A stretch of 64,000 bases of DNA, taken from positions 6,363 through 70,362 of the forward strand of contig CAZLMW010000033.1 of assembly GCA_964560875.1 (NCBI GenBank). The letters are read 5' to 3'. Of the stretch, positions 34,065 to 42,621 are shown piece after piece. Source of the stretch: CAZLMW01 sp964560875. GTDB taxonomy: Bacteria > Myxococcota_A > UBA9042. The notes under the pieces were generated by a model. The model was not told where the DNA came from. It ran no database searches and saw nothing but the letters and a program-made list of their open reading frames with translations. Each line of letters opens with the position of its first letter. The first letter of the stretch is position 1. The position numbers and the translations under genes are program-made.

Positions 34065-35452
34065 AGCAGCTGTTCGGCGGCCTTGCCAATCATGCGCACC
34101 GTCGCAACCGGCCCGGCGTCGGAGACGGCGCGTTTGACAACGTGGGCGACCCGCTTGGGCCGCAGCCAGAAGCGTCGCTGAACGTCTCGCCACGCCTTTT
34201 TGACCTCTTTGGGCGTCAGCACACCGTTGTCGAGCACGACCTCGCGCATGAATCGATAGTCAGCGAAGCTGTCCGTGCGGAGGCGGCCTTCGGCACGAGC
34301 ACGGGTATACAGCGCGGTCCCGGGATAGGGCGTGCAGATGGTCAACTGCAGGTAGTCCGGCTCGACTCGCTTCAGCAGCCTCTCGGTCCGGCGAATGTCG
34401 CGCAACGACTCGCCGGGCACGTTGATCATCGCGAACGCGAGCGTCTCGATACCAGCGTCCCGCGCCCACTTGAACGCGTGCGTCACGTGCGTGATGTCGA
34501 TGCCCTTTTTCAGCGCGTCCAGCCCATCGGAGCTGGCGCACTCGATGCCCATTTCAACGCGTACACAGCCAGCGGCGGCCATCGCTTCGAAGAGGTCGGG
34601 CGAGACGCGGTCGACGCGGGTCAGGCACAGCCACTTGACGCGCTCATGGAGCTTGCGCTGCCGAAACTCGTGACACAGCTGCAGAACCCATCGGCGGCTC
34701 CACGAGAAGGTGTCGTCGATGAAATCGATAAACGTGACGCCCTGGTCGGCGAGCTGCTGCACTTCGTCAGCGATAGCGACGGGGTTGCGACGACGCGTGA
34801 TCCTCCCGAACATCCGCGGGACCTGGCAGTACGTGCACGGCGCGGGACAACCGCGGGACGCCACCACCACTGCGAATCGACGTCCGTCCGGCGAGATGTA
34901 GAGGTCATCGTCGACGAGATGCCGCGCGGGTGGCGCGAGTGTGTCGACATTGTCGGGGGCGTGCCGCGGACCGGTCTGCACAACCTTATCGTCGGTCCGC
35001 ACCACGAGGCCGGCGATGGTGGTCAAAGGCGAGCCTTCTTCGAGCGCCTCCATGACCTCGATCAGCGTGCTCTCCGCCTCCCCAATCGCGCCGAAATCCA
35101 GCGCCTTGCAGTCGTTGAGCGTGCCCTCCGGGAGCGCGGTCACATGGGGGCCACCGACACCGATGACGCCCCCGTAGCCTGCGATCCGCAGCGTTGTCGC
35201 GATTTGGTAGGCGACGTGGATCGTCGGCGTCGTCGCTGTGATGCCGATGAGGTCGGCGCCGCGCCACGTGCCGTCGCCGATGATGTTTGCGGGCGTCCAG
35301 CCGTGCGCGTTGGCGTCCACGATGGCGACGTTGTGCCCGTCTCGCTGCAGCGCGCCGGCAAGGTACATCAGCCCCATGGGCGGGGCGACAGTGGTCTGAG
35401 CCAGCGCCTCGATACGACGCTGGTAAGCCGGATTTATCAACACAACGCGCAT
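34061..35452 (-). CDS. B12-binding radical SAM enzyme
   Basis: The ATG at 35452 has GGAGA about seven bases upstream, giving 463 residues. The N-terminal part (VVLINPAYQRR, GLMYLAGALQRDGHNVAIVD, VGVGGPHVT) is a cobalamin-binding Rossmann domain of the BchE/class B kind. The radical SAM cluster ligands are C202, C206 and C209 in RGCPAPCTYC. Later motifs are typical of the TIM barrel (MGIECASSDGLDALKKG; INVPGES). Enzymes of this class methylate unreactive carbon or phosphorus or rearrange carbon skeletons. It is the first gene of the minus-strand cluster and is divergent from a second radical SAM gene across 193 bp. Confidence 0.85.
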   Translation of the reverse strand: MRVVLINPAYQRRIEALAQTTVAPPMGLMYLAGALQRDGHNVAIVDANAHGWTPANIIGDGTWRGADLIGITATTPTIHVAYQIATTLRIAGYGGVIGVGGPHVTALPEGTLNDCKALDFGAIGEAESTLIEVMEALEEGSPLTTIAGLVVRTDDKVVQTGPRHAPDNVDTLAPPARHLVDDDLYISPDGRRFAVVVASRGCPAPCTYCQVPRMFGRITRRRNPVAIADEVQQLADQGVTFIDFIDDTFSWSRRWVLQLCHEFRQRKLHERVKWLCLTRVDRVSPDLFEAMAAAGCVRVEMGIECASSDGLDALKKGIDITHVTHAFKWARDAGIETLAFAMINVPGESLRDIRRTERLLKRVEPDYLQLTICTPYPGTALYTRARAEGRLRTDSFADYRFMREVVLDNGVLTPKEVKKAWRDVQRRFWLRPKRVAHVVKRAVSDAGPVATVRMIGKAAEQLL

Positions 35453-35645
35453 TGCGGTTCTCCGGGGGCGGTCTCTTTCATGCAAGGCGCTGCGAGCCGG
35501 TCTTTCAACGGTGCAATGGCGTCGAGGCGCCCGTTCAAACGTCGGAATGCGCACCGCGTCGATGAGATGGACGCCGCCGTTCCTAGCTTGGCAGCTACGC
35601 GGCGCTGTCCCCCCCCGATTGCTGCGCGGCGGCGAGAGGAAAAAC

Positions 35646-36563
35646 ATGAGCCGGCTCGATCTGAAGTTCACGTTCCAGTGCAACAACCGCTGCGTGTTTT
35701 GCGTGCAGGGTGACAAGCGCGAACATGTGGAGGACAAGACCGGCGACGAGCTGAGGGCAGAACTGCAGGCCTATGCGTCGTCCTGCGACGCGGTCGTCTT
35801 CACCGGCGGCGAGGTGACGCTGCGGGAAGACCTTGTCGAGATGATTCGGCACGCGCGAGACCTTGGCTATCGGAGCATCCAGGTCCAGACCAATGGCCGC
35901 CGCATGAGCTATGCGCCGTTCGTCGACGAGCTCATCGAGGCCGGAGTCACCGAATTCGCCCCGGCCCTTCACGGCGCAAATGCAGCGACCCACGATCGCC
36001 TGGTGCGCGCGAAAGGGGCGTTCAAGCAGACCGTGAAGGGCATCGTGCAGGCCCGAAAGCGCGGCGCACGCGTCGTCCTCAACAGCGTGATCCTGCAGCA
36101 GAACTACCGTCAGCTTCCCGACATGGCGCGACTCTTCGTCAAGCTCGGCGTGCCGCAGGCCCAGTTCGCCTTTGTGCACGCGGTCGGTTCGGCGGGGACG
36201 CATTTCCGCCACGTCGTGCCCCGCTACAGCGCGGTCATGCCGATGTTGCGCAAGGCCCTGCTGATCGGTGAACAGGCCGGCATGCGGATGATGACCGAAG
36301 CGGTCCCCTACTGCCTGCTGCGCGGATTGGAGCGGTTTTGCGCCGAAGCCATCATGCCCGCCACCGCGATTGTGGACGGCGATATGCGCATCGAGAATTA
36401 CGAACAGTACCGCTTCGACCAGGGCAAGCTGCGCGGCCCGACGTGCTCGACCTGCACGTGGAAAGCGCGCTGTGAAGGCCCCTGGCGCGAGTATCCGGAG
36501 CACTTTGGGTGGGAGGAATTCGAGCCCCGCACCGACACCGCCGCCCTGACCGCCTCAGCCTGA
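35646..36563 (+). CDS. radical SAM enzyme with C-terminal Cys cluster
   Basis: The ATG at 35646 has GAGAGG upstream, giving 305 residues. The cluster motif is at the very start, C12, C16 and C19 (QCNNRCVFC), followed by VVFTGGEVTLREDL, the GGE glycine-rich motif. The C-terminus has C-S-T-C-T-W-K-A-R-C near residues 266-275, then EYPEHFGWEEF. This is a twitch/SPASM-like arrangement that could bind an auxiliary iron-sulphur cluster. Such enzymes often modify peptides, but no precursor peptide is evident nearby. It is transcribed away from the B12-radical SAM operon and probably shares a regulatory region with it. Confidence 0.8.
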   Translation: MSRLDLKFTFQCNNRCVFCVQGDKREHVEDKTGDELRAELQAYASSCDAVVFTGGEVTLREDLVEMIRHARDLGYRSIQVQTNGRRMSYAPFVDELIEAGVTEFAPALHGANAATHDRLVRAKGAFKQTVKGIVQARKRGARVVLNSVILQQNYRQLPDMARLFVKLGVPQAQFAFVHAVGSAGTHFRHVVPRYSAVMPMLRKALLIGEQAGMRMMTEAVPYCLLRGLERFCAEAIMPATAIVDGDMRIENYEQYRFDQGKLRGPTCSTCTWKARCEGPWREYPEHFGWEEFEPRTDTAALTASA

Positions 36564-36729
36564 CCTCGCGAAATCGATGGCTTGGGCGCCGATTGAGACC
36601 AGCGCCTCGTCGCCGATGTCCAATCCATAGGCGAGCTGCGCCCAGCGGCATCGCCGGCTGCTGCGTCGCCACCAAACGCCGAGCAACATCGACATCGATC
36701 TGCGTCGTCGCCAGCCACGGGCGCTTCAT
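36555..36729 (-). pseudogene. internally deleted aminoglycoside-phosphotransferase-like gene remnant
   Basis: From the ATG at 36729 about 30 residues (MKRPWLATTQIDVDVARRLV) resemble the start of APH-family kinases. After P-M-P-L-G the frame shifts, and the next readable stretch (AQLAYGLDIGDEALVSIGAQ, then AIDFARSG and stop) resembles the C-terminus of such kinases. The catalytic core (about 200 or more residues) is absent. The length, 175 bases, is not a multiple of three, as expected for a deletion scar. The remnant overlaps the 3' end of the plus-strand radical SAM gene by nine bases. Confidence 0.45.
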
Positions 36730-36794
36730 CGAGCCACTCCTATTGCTTGGAGCCGGAAGCTCCCTTCGTGGAGCGTGCATGCTACGCTGGTTGC

Positions 36795-37778
36795 ATGTCG
36801 CCGTCGCCCTCGCTCGCTGCTGTGAATTCGCGTTCGGGACCGCGCTCTTGGTGCCGAGCGGTTGCCGTTGTTTTCGCGGTGGTTGCGTCGATGTCGTTGG
36901 CGCAGCAGGCCCATGCGAAAGTCAGCGCCGCGCAAAAAGAGAAGGCCGCGATCCTGTCCGTTGCGGCCCACCACGCGCTCGACAAGGGCGACTTCAAGAT
37001 GGCCGCCAAGCTCTACGACTCGGCGTTTGCCGCTGATCCGGAGCAACCGGGATACCTGTACAGCGCGGCACGAGCCCGACAGCGGGACGGGCTTACCGAG
37101 CAAGCCGAGGCCCAATTCCGTCGCTGTCTTGAGCTGATCGGCGATCCCAAACATCCCGTGGCGAAGAAGGCGCTGCAGCGGCTGACCGAGATCAAAGCCG
37201 CCCGAGCCGATGAGCTCGCGCGTCGTCTCGCCGCCGAATCCAAGGCGCGCGCCGCCGCCGAAAGACGCCTGCAGACCGAAGCGCGAGCGCGCCGTAAAGC
37301 TGCGGAAGACAAGGCAAAAAAAGAGGCCGCAGAGTCGGCCGAACGCGAACGCAGGCTCGGTCACAAGCCGCCGGAGACGTCGGTCACGGTCAAGCCGCAG
37401 CCAGGTCAGGTGCCGGAGTCGAACGTCCAAAGCGCCGCCGTGATGCCACGTTGGGCCGGCTGGGCGTCGGTTGCGTTGGGCGTGGCCGCGGTCGGGGCCG
37501 GTGGCTACATCGCGTGGGACAACTGGTCGCAATGGACGACAATTCGCGACAAACACATGCCGCTCGACGACGGGACGCCGCCGCAAGACGACCTGATGAC
37601 GTTTGAAGACGCCGAGGCGTTCGCCGCGAGCACGAACAACTACATCGCAGCCGGTATCGCCACGGCTGTCGTCGGCGGCGTGGCTATCGGCTGGGGCATC
37701 GCGACAGCGCTGACCGGCTCGGACCGCGTGACATTCATCCCGCAAAGGCGCGGCGCGACGGTCGTCATGCGCTGGTAG
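36795..37778 (+). CDS. secreted/membrane TPR protein with coiled coil
   Basis: The 327-residue protein starts at ATG 36795. A signal peptide (AVAVVFAVVASMSLAQQAHA) precedes TPR-like helices at about residues 45-130 (AAHHALDKGDFKMAAKLYDS; LYSAARARQRDGLTEQAEAQ). A long Ala/Arg/Glu/Lys coiled coil follows at about 135-195. Then come a Pro-rich linker and two hydrophobic segments near 218-240 and 290-310. This order is common among myxobacterial envelope proteins of unknown role. A TTG at 36747 would add 16 residues and seems unlikely. Confidence 0.7.
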   Translation: MSPSPSLAAVNSRSGPRSWCRAVAVVFAVVASMSLAQQAHAKVSAAQKEKAAILSVAAHHALDKGDFKMAAKLYDSAFAADPEQPGYLYSAARARQRDGLTEQAEAQFRRCLELIGDPKHPVAKKALQRLTEIKAARADELARRLAAESKARAAAERRLQTEARARRKAAEDKAKKEAAESAERERRLGHKPPETSVTVKPQPGQVPESNVQSAAVMPRWAGWASVALGVAAVGAGGYIAWDNWSQWTTIRDKHMPLDDGTPPQDDLMTFEDAEAFAASTNNYIAAGIATAVVGGVAIGWGIATALTGSDRVTFIPQRRGATVVMRW

Positions 37779-37820
37779 CAGCGTCGTTCAAGCTCGTTGG
37801 CGCCGACACCGCGCTGCACT

Positions 37821-40800
37821 TCAGAAGTTGCACTGGTCCTTCTTGCGGCGCTTGCACGTTGTTGTCGCCGCGGGTGCGCAGTCGTAGCTCTCGCAGGTGT
37901 TGGTGGCCGAACAATCGGCGTTGCAGCCGGCGCATGACGGCGGCATGGACGCGTGCGGGCCGAGTTTGAGGAGAACGGGTGTGCCAGGCGCCTTCGTGCC
38001 GATAGCAGGGGCGGGCGCTTCAGCCACGGCGATGCCGATACTGCCGTCGACGTGCGCCGCCACCGCCCGACCGAGCAAACGCCTGCCGGAAGATCCCTTG
38101 TACATCGCGGCGTGCCCGGGACGCGTGGACAACGCGGCGAAGTGGTTGGCGTCGGTGCGTACGATCCAGGTCGAGACGTCGTGCTCCTGGCCGGGCTTGG
38201 CGTTGACGGCGTTGGCGAGCACAACCACGCCTCGTCCCGACAGCGTCAAGTCGACCGGCTGAATCGAGAGTCCCTGGGTCGACGCAAGCCCGAAGCTCGG
38301 AATGTCCAGCGTGCGGTAGTGGCGCAGATACTTGAGCTTGAGTTTGGCGTCGACCACGACCAGCGACATGTCCGCGTAGCCCTTGGGCGACTTGAATCCG
38401 GCCAGGACGACAAAGCCGCTGCCGGCCGGTGCTACCGCGTGACCGATAGGATGCTCGCTGAGCGCGGGCCCATTCGCCGCGGTGAACCACAGCTGTTGGG
38501 GCGGAGCCGTTGCTGTGCCCTTGAACAACACAGCGAGCTTGCCCGGATACGAGGGCGACTTGCCGTAGCCGGCGACCGCCACGCGCCCCCGAGACAGCGC
38601 TGCGGCGTCTCGTGGCAGAAAGTCCTTCGCAGACTTGGGGAGGGCCAACGGCGATTCGTATGTGGCCGTGCCACCAGGGCCGGGAATCAGGCGCCGCAGA
38701 ACGGTTGCAGCGCCCGCTCCGTCCGCGCGCAGCGCAGTCCAAACGTGACCCGCCGACGTCGACACGACCGCGCGACACCGCCAAGGGGCGCCCGTTCCGT
38801 CGTCCATCGACGTCTGCCACAGGCTCTTGGGCGTTCCGTTGTCGTTGAACCAGTGCGCGACGAATGCACCGCCCTTGGTTTTGCCGCCGCTGCCGCCGGG
38901 CGCGGTGCCGAAATCGCCGCAGACGACAACCCCGCCACCCGTCGCCATCTCCACGTCCATGACCGAACTTGTCGCGTCCTTGGGCAGGCCAATAACGCTG
39001 GCCACCACCGGCTTGCTGCCACCGACCGCATCGACCAACTCGACGCGCCCACGGGAGATGCCGCCGTCATCGAAGGTGCCGCCGAGCCACATGCCGTTCG
39101 TGCCCTGGTCGCGCACACCGGCAACATGTCCGCTGTTGTGGTTGCCGCCCAGCGCCGCGACTTTGTCGGACAGTTTCGTCTCGAACCGCATCAGTTTGCC
39201 GCTCGCGGCCGGCTTGCAGACCGGATTGGCGGTACCGTTGCACGTCGGTTCGAAGACGCATCCATCGGCGCTTTCGCAGGCCTTGCCCACGAGCGTTGCG
39301 CCATCGGCGGTGCAACCCTTGGCGCCGCAATCGTTGAGCGTGCACGAGTTGCCGTCGTCACAGGCCTTGGCCGCCTTGCCGGCGCACGCAGGAACGCACG
39401 AGGCGCCCTGCCCGTCCTTCTGACACACGCCGGGGCAATCGGTGTTGCCGAACGCGTCAGAGCGAACCAACCGCGACTGTCCGCCTGATTGTGTGCGCAG
39501 CAAGACGTTGCCTTCGGTCCAGGCGGCGTCGAACGTCGGCGTCGGGGGGACTCGAGTCCAGCGGCTCTTGACCGCAAGTCCGGCGCCCAGCCACAGGTCC
39601 AGCCCGCGATGGTTCTGTCCGTTGCGCGACGACACGTGCCACACGTCGTTGCCCGCAGCGACGCCCATGGATCCGATTGGCAGCGAGAGCGGCGAGGCAA
39701 CGCGCCCGCGCCAGAGCATGGATCCGTGAGCGGAAACACGGCGCATGATCACTGCGGTTGGGTTCTCGCCGGGCGTCGTCAGGGCGATGATGTCGTTGCA
39801 CGCGGCGAACGCAGCGACTCCGCGTTCGCCTTTCGATGTGCCCAGAGCCACGCGGTTTTCGATCGACCCGGTGTCCGGATCGAGCCAGAAGAGGACGCCC
39901 GCGGACTTCACCGGCATGAATTCAGCTTCGATCGTGGCGAACAGCGCCATCCTCGGAGCGCCGGTGCCGGTGCTCGCGAACAATGAACGTGGCCGGCATT
40001 GCGCCGCATAGGCGTCGCCCTTGAAGTTGGCGCCGATGCGACGTGTGAACGACGTCGCTTTGGTTGTCTTGGCGCTCTTGACCGGGTCGTCGAACGCGAT
40101 CTTGGCGAGATCGAAGCCCGCGATCGCGCAACCGGCCTTGCCGGCGTTGCTGGACTCGACGGCAACTGCAGCCCGCCCGGTGATGACCGCCGTGACGCTC
40201 GGTTGGTGACGCCAGGACGGCTTGGTTTTGCCGGGCCACGAATCCACGACGGCGGCGCCGGCTTTGTTGCCATCGGACGTGAACACGACCACGCCGATGT
40301 CGCCGTCGCTGAAGGCGCTGCTGCTCGCTCCGAGGACCGCCCCGACGATGATTTTGCCGTCCTGGGTCGCGACGACGTCGAAGGCAACGTCCTCTTTACC
40401 GGCCGTGCCCGCGCCGTCGAATGACCTTCCCCATTGCGCTATCGCGCCACCGCTGTAGCGAACGACACCGACGTCGCCATTGGATTGATTGGCGAGACCA
40501 CCCGCGATGGCGAAGTGGTCTTTCGTTCCCGGCAGAGCGGCGACCAGTGGCCCGTTGAGGGACTTGGAGCCCAGCGAGACGTCCTTTGTGTAGAAGCCGC
40601 CGTGCGATTTGCAGTCGGCCTTGCACGGTTCGCCCACGATGCAGCTGCCGCCGGCATCTTTCGCCGTGGCCACATCGAATTGTGTGTCGCCGTCGTCCAC
40701 ATCACCGGACGCCGAAGCATCATCGGACGTCGTCGCGTCCGCCAGCCCGCCTGCGAGCTTGGCCTTCTTCGCAGCGAGCGCCTTTTCGAACGCCGATTGC

Positions 40801-40886
40801 GGCGGCGGCGCTGCACAACCGATCATCGCGACAGCGCTCAGAACAAACGCTCGTGTGGTGATTTCATGGAGCGTGGTCAGCGGCAT
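37821..40886 (-). CDS. large lipoprotein with two propeller-like halves and a central Cys module
   Basis: The ATG at 40886 gives a lipoprotein signal ending AVAMIGC and 1021 residues. Residues about 25-75 form a charged and Asp/Ala linker. Two long halves of repeated VA.G....G....W motifs (about 90-500 and 610-980) resemble PQQ-like or Kelch propellers. They are separated by a Cys-rich module (CDDGNSCTLNDCGAKGCTAD). The chain ends with CAGCNADCSATNTC and CKRRKKDQCNF. It belongs to the same broad family as the lipoproteins at 26070 and 29856. It faces the TPR gene convergently and has no obvious partner enzyme. Confidence 0.75.
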   Translation of the reverse strand: MPLTTLHEITTRAFVLSAVAMIGCAAPPPQSAFEKALAAKKAKLAGGLADATTSDDASASGDVDDGDTQFDVATAKDAGGSCIVGEPCKADCKSHGGFYTKDVSLGSKSLNGPLVAALPGTKDHFAIAGGLANQSNGDVGVVRYSGGAIAQWGRSFDGAGTAGKEDVAFDVVATQDGKIIVGAVLGASSSAFSDGDIGVVVFTSDGNKAGAAVVDSWPGKTKPSWRHQPSVTAVITGRAAVAVESSNAGKAGCAIAGFDLAKIAFDDPVKSAKTTKATSFTRRIGANFKGDAYAAQCRPRSLFASTGTGAPRMALFATIEAEFMPVKSAGVLFWLDPDTGSIENRVALGTSKGERGVAAFAACNDIIALTTPGENPTAVIMRRVSAHGSMLWRGRVASPLSLPIGSMGVAAGNDVWHVSSRNGQNHRGLDLWLGAGLAVKSRWTRVPPTPTFDAAWTEGNVLLRTQSGGQSRLVRSDAFGNTDCPGVCQKDGQGASCVPACAGKAAKACDDGNSCTLNDCGAKGCTADGATLVGKACESADGCVFEPTCNGTANPVCKPAASGKLMRFETKLSDKVAALGGNHNSGHVAGVRDQGTNGMWLGGTFDDGGISRGRVELVDAVGGSKPVVASVIGLPKDATSSVMDVEMATGGGVVVCGDFGTAPGGSGGKTKGGAFVAHWFNDNGTPKSLWQTSMDDGTGAPWRCRAVVSTSAGHVWTALRADGAGAATVLRRLIPGPGGTATYESPLALPKSAKDFLPRDAAALSRGRVAVAGYGKSPSYPGKLAVLFKGTATAPPQQLWFTAANGPALSEHPIGHAVAPAGSGFVVLAGFKSPKGYADMSLVVVDAKLKLKYLRHYRTLDIPSFGLASTQGLSIQPVDLTLSGRGVVVLANAVNAKPGQEHDVSTWIVRTDANHFAALSTRPGHAAMYKGSSGRRLLGRAVAAHVDGSIGIAVAEAPAPAIGTKAPGTPVLLKLGPHASMPPSCAGCNADCSATNTCESYDCAPAATTTCKRRKKDQCNF

Positions 40887-41091
40887 GTGCTCATGGTCAA
40901 GCAAAGGCGGCGGGCAAACAAGCGACCGCGGGCCGGCAGTGTAGAAAGATCCGTGCGAAGAATCGCGCGCGCCCTTGCTGAAGTCCGCCCGCGCTGCTTT
41001 GACGGCGAGGGTTTTGCTGGGTGCCGTCATCGTGTAGTGACAGGCCGTGCACCCGGCCATCGACGAGCAACGAAACAGCGGCTCCGACGCC

Positions 41092-42504
41092 ATGGCTTCG
41101 GACCGGACCGAGACGCGCTTGGAACCGACGGCGTGGCGACGCTTGTGGCCATTCGCGCTCGTCGCTGTCGTCACCGTCGTCGGGTACGCCGTGCAGCACG
41201 GCCGCTACTACATCCACTTCATGGACGATGCCTGGGTGATGAGCTGGGCCTACAACCTCGTCAACAACGGAACAGACGCCGACACGGTGTTCCGCGACGG
41301 CACGTACACGATTGTCTTCGGCAAGGCGCTGCAGTTCATCTACGGCTCGTTTCTGGAGGTGGCTGGCTGGTCACGTGTCAACGCCCTGCGCATGTCCACG
41401 GCGTTTGTCTGGCTGTCCGCTGGGCTGTGGTACGGCGTCGCTCGAGAGCTCAGGTGGACCCGCGAGCGCGCCCTGATCCTCGCGTTCTCGATGGTGATGC
41501 TCGACAAGATCGTCGAGGCGGGCTGCCTGTGCAGGGCTGAAGCGATGGTGCTGGCCTGGATCGGGGCCGCTTTGTTCGCATTCGCCCGCGGCCGCTACCT
41601 GCTCGCCGGCATCCTCGCGACGGCGGGGGCCGAGACGCACCCGATGGCGATCACGGCGTGTTTCTACATCCTCGCGTGGACGCTCGCGCACCCGCAGCGG
41701 TACCTGGCCGACAAGCGACGAACGGCCAAGGACGTCGGTTGGTTCGTGCTCGGTTGCAGCATCGGCGTGGGATGGTATGCCGCGCTGCATTGGGAAGAGC
41801 TGGCGTCCGGCGAGCTGGTCCGCGTGCTCAAGGGCAGCGCGAGTTTCGCGGCCGGCAAACGCAAGGAATGGACGTATCTCGATCGCCATTTCAAGTGGCA
41901 CTCCAAGTACGAGCTGCTGATCTTCGTCTTCGCGGCGTTCGCCTGGCTGCAGCAGCGACTTTGGCGCGACAACGCCTTTCCGATGCTCGCCGTCGTGTGC
42001 GTCGTCATCTCGGCGTTCTTGAACAAGCGACCCAACGGGTTCTATGCCGCGCTGGCGTTTCCTGCGTTTGCCGTGATGGCGGTGCACGCGTTCGGAAGGG
42101 CGAAGATCGCGCGCGCCGCGTTCGTGCTCTTGCTGCTCTCGTTCGTCTACCAGGCGCACGGCCGCTACACGAAGTATCCCGAATACGTCCCGGGAGCGTC
42201 CGTCCCCACGCTGCAGAAGCTGGTGCCGGACGATGGCCTGCCCGTGGTTGGGATGAACGACTTCTGGTTCGCTTTTCCGGACCGTCCGTTCATGCCCGGC
42301 GACTACGACTCGAACATCGCCGCGAGGCTCGACAGCAAGGAGTGGCGCAAGGTCTACCTCATCGACAGCAGCTTCCGCAGCAACCGGTACGTCTTCAGCC
42401 GAATCAAGTCGCATTTGCGCCGCAACTTCGACGCCGAGGAGATCGGCAGTTTTGATGAACACGGCAAACACAAGCTGACGGTCATTCGCTACACGCGCAG
42501 GTGA
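41092..42504 (+). CDS. polytopic membrane glycosyltransferase, GT-C (GT39-like)
   Basis: The protein has about 470 residues with some nine or ten membrane helices. In the first periplasmic loop it has HFMDDAWVMSWAYNLVNNG, whose D-D matches the catalytic acidic pair of GT-C transferases using polyprenyl-phosphate sugars. The C-terminal part is a soluble domain of about 130 residues. The ATG at 41092 (MASDRTET) was chosen. A GTG at 41047 would add 15 residues. Neither has a clear ribosome site. Donor and acceptor are unknown. Confidence 0.7.
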   Translation: MASDRTETRLEPTAWRRLWPFALVAVVTVVGYAVQHGRYYIHFMDDAWVMSWAYNLVNNGTDADTVFRDGTYTIVFGKALQFIYGSFLEVAGWSRVNALRMSTAFVWLSAGLWYGVARELRWTRERALILAFSMVMLDKIVEAGCLCRAEAMVLAWIGAALFAFARGRYLLAGILATAGAETHPMAITACFYILAWTLAHPQRYLADKRRTAKDVGWFVLGCSIGVGWYAALHWEELASGELVRVLKGSASFAAGKRKEWTYLDRHFKWHSKYELLIFVFAAFAWLQQRLWRDNAFPMLAVVCVVISAFLNKRPNGFYAALAFPAFAVMAVHAFGRAKIARAAFVLLLLSFVYQAHGRYTKYPEYVPGASVPTLQKLVPDDGLPVVGMNDFWFAFPDRPFMPGDYDSNIAARLDSKEWRKVYLIDSSFRSNRYVFSRIKSHLRRNFDAEEIGSFDEHGKHKLTVIRYTRR

Positions 42505-42621
42505 CCGGCGACAGGCTTGGTTTCCGGCGGGGTGAAACACGGCCGCACACGCGCACGCCCGCTCGATGTTGCCCGCTGCCAAGTCGCCGAGTACGTTTGC
42601 GAACGAACGACCCGACGCCGT

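Noticed and set aside
35453..35645. RiPP precursor peptide between the two radical SAM genes
   Set aside because: A plus-strand frame from about 35480 is open but Arg-rich, overlaps the radical SAM start and shows no leader/core pattern.
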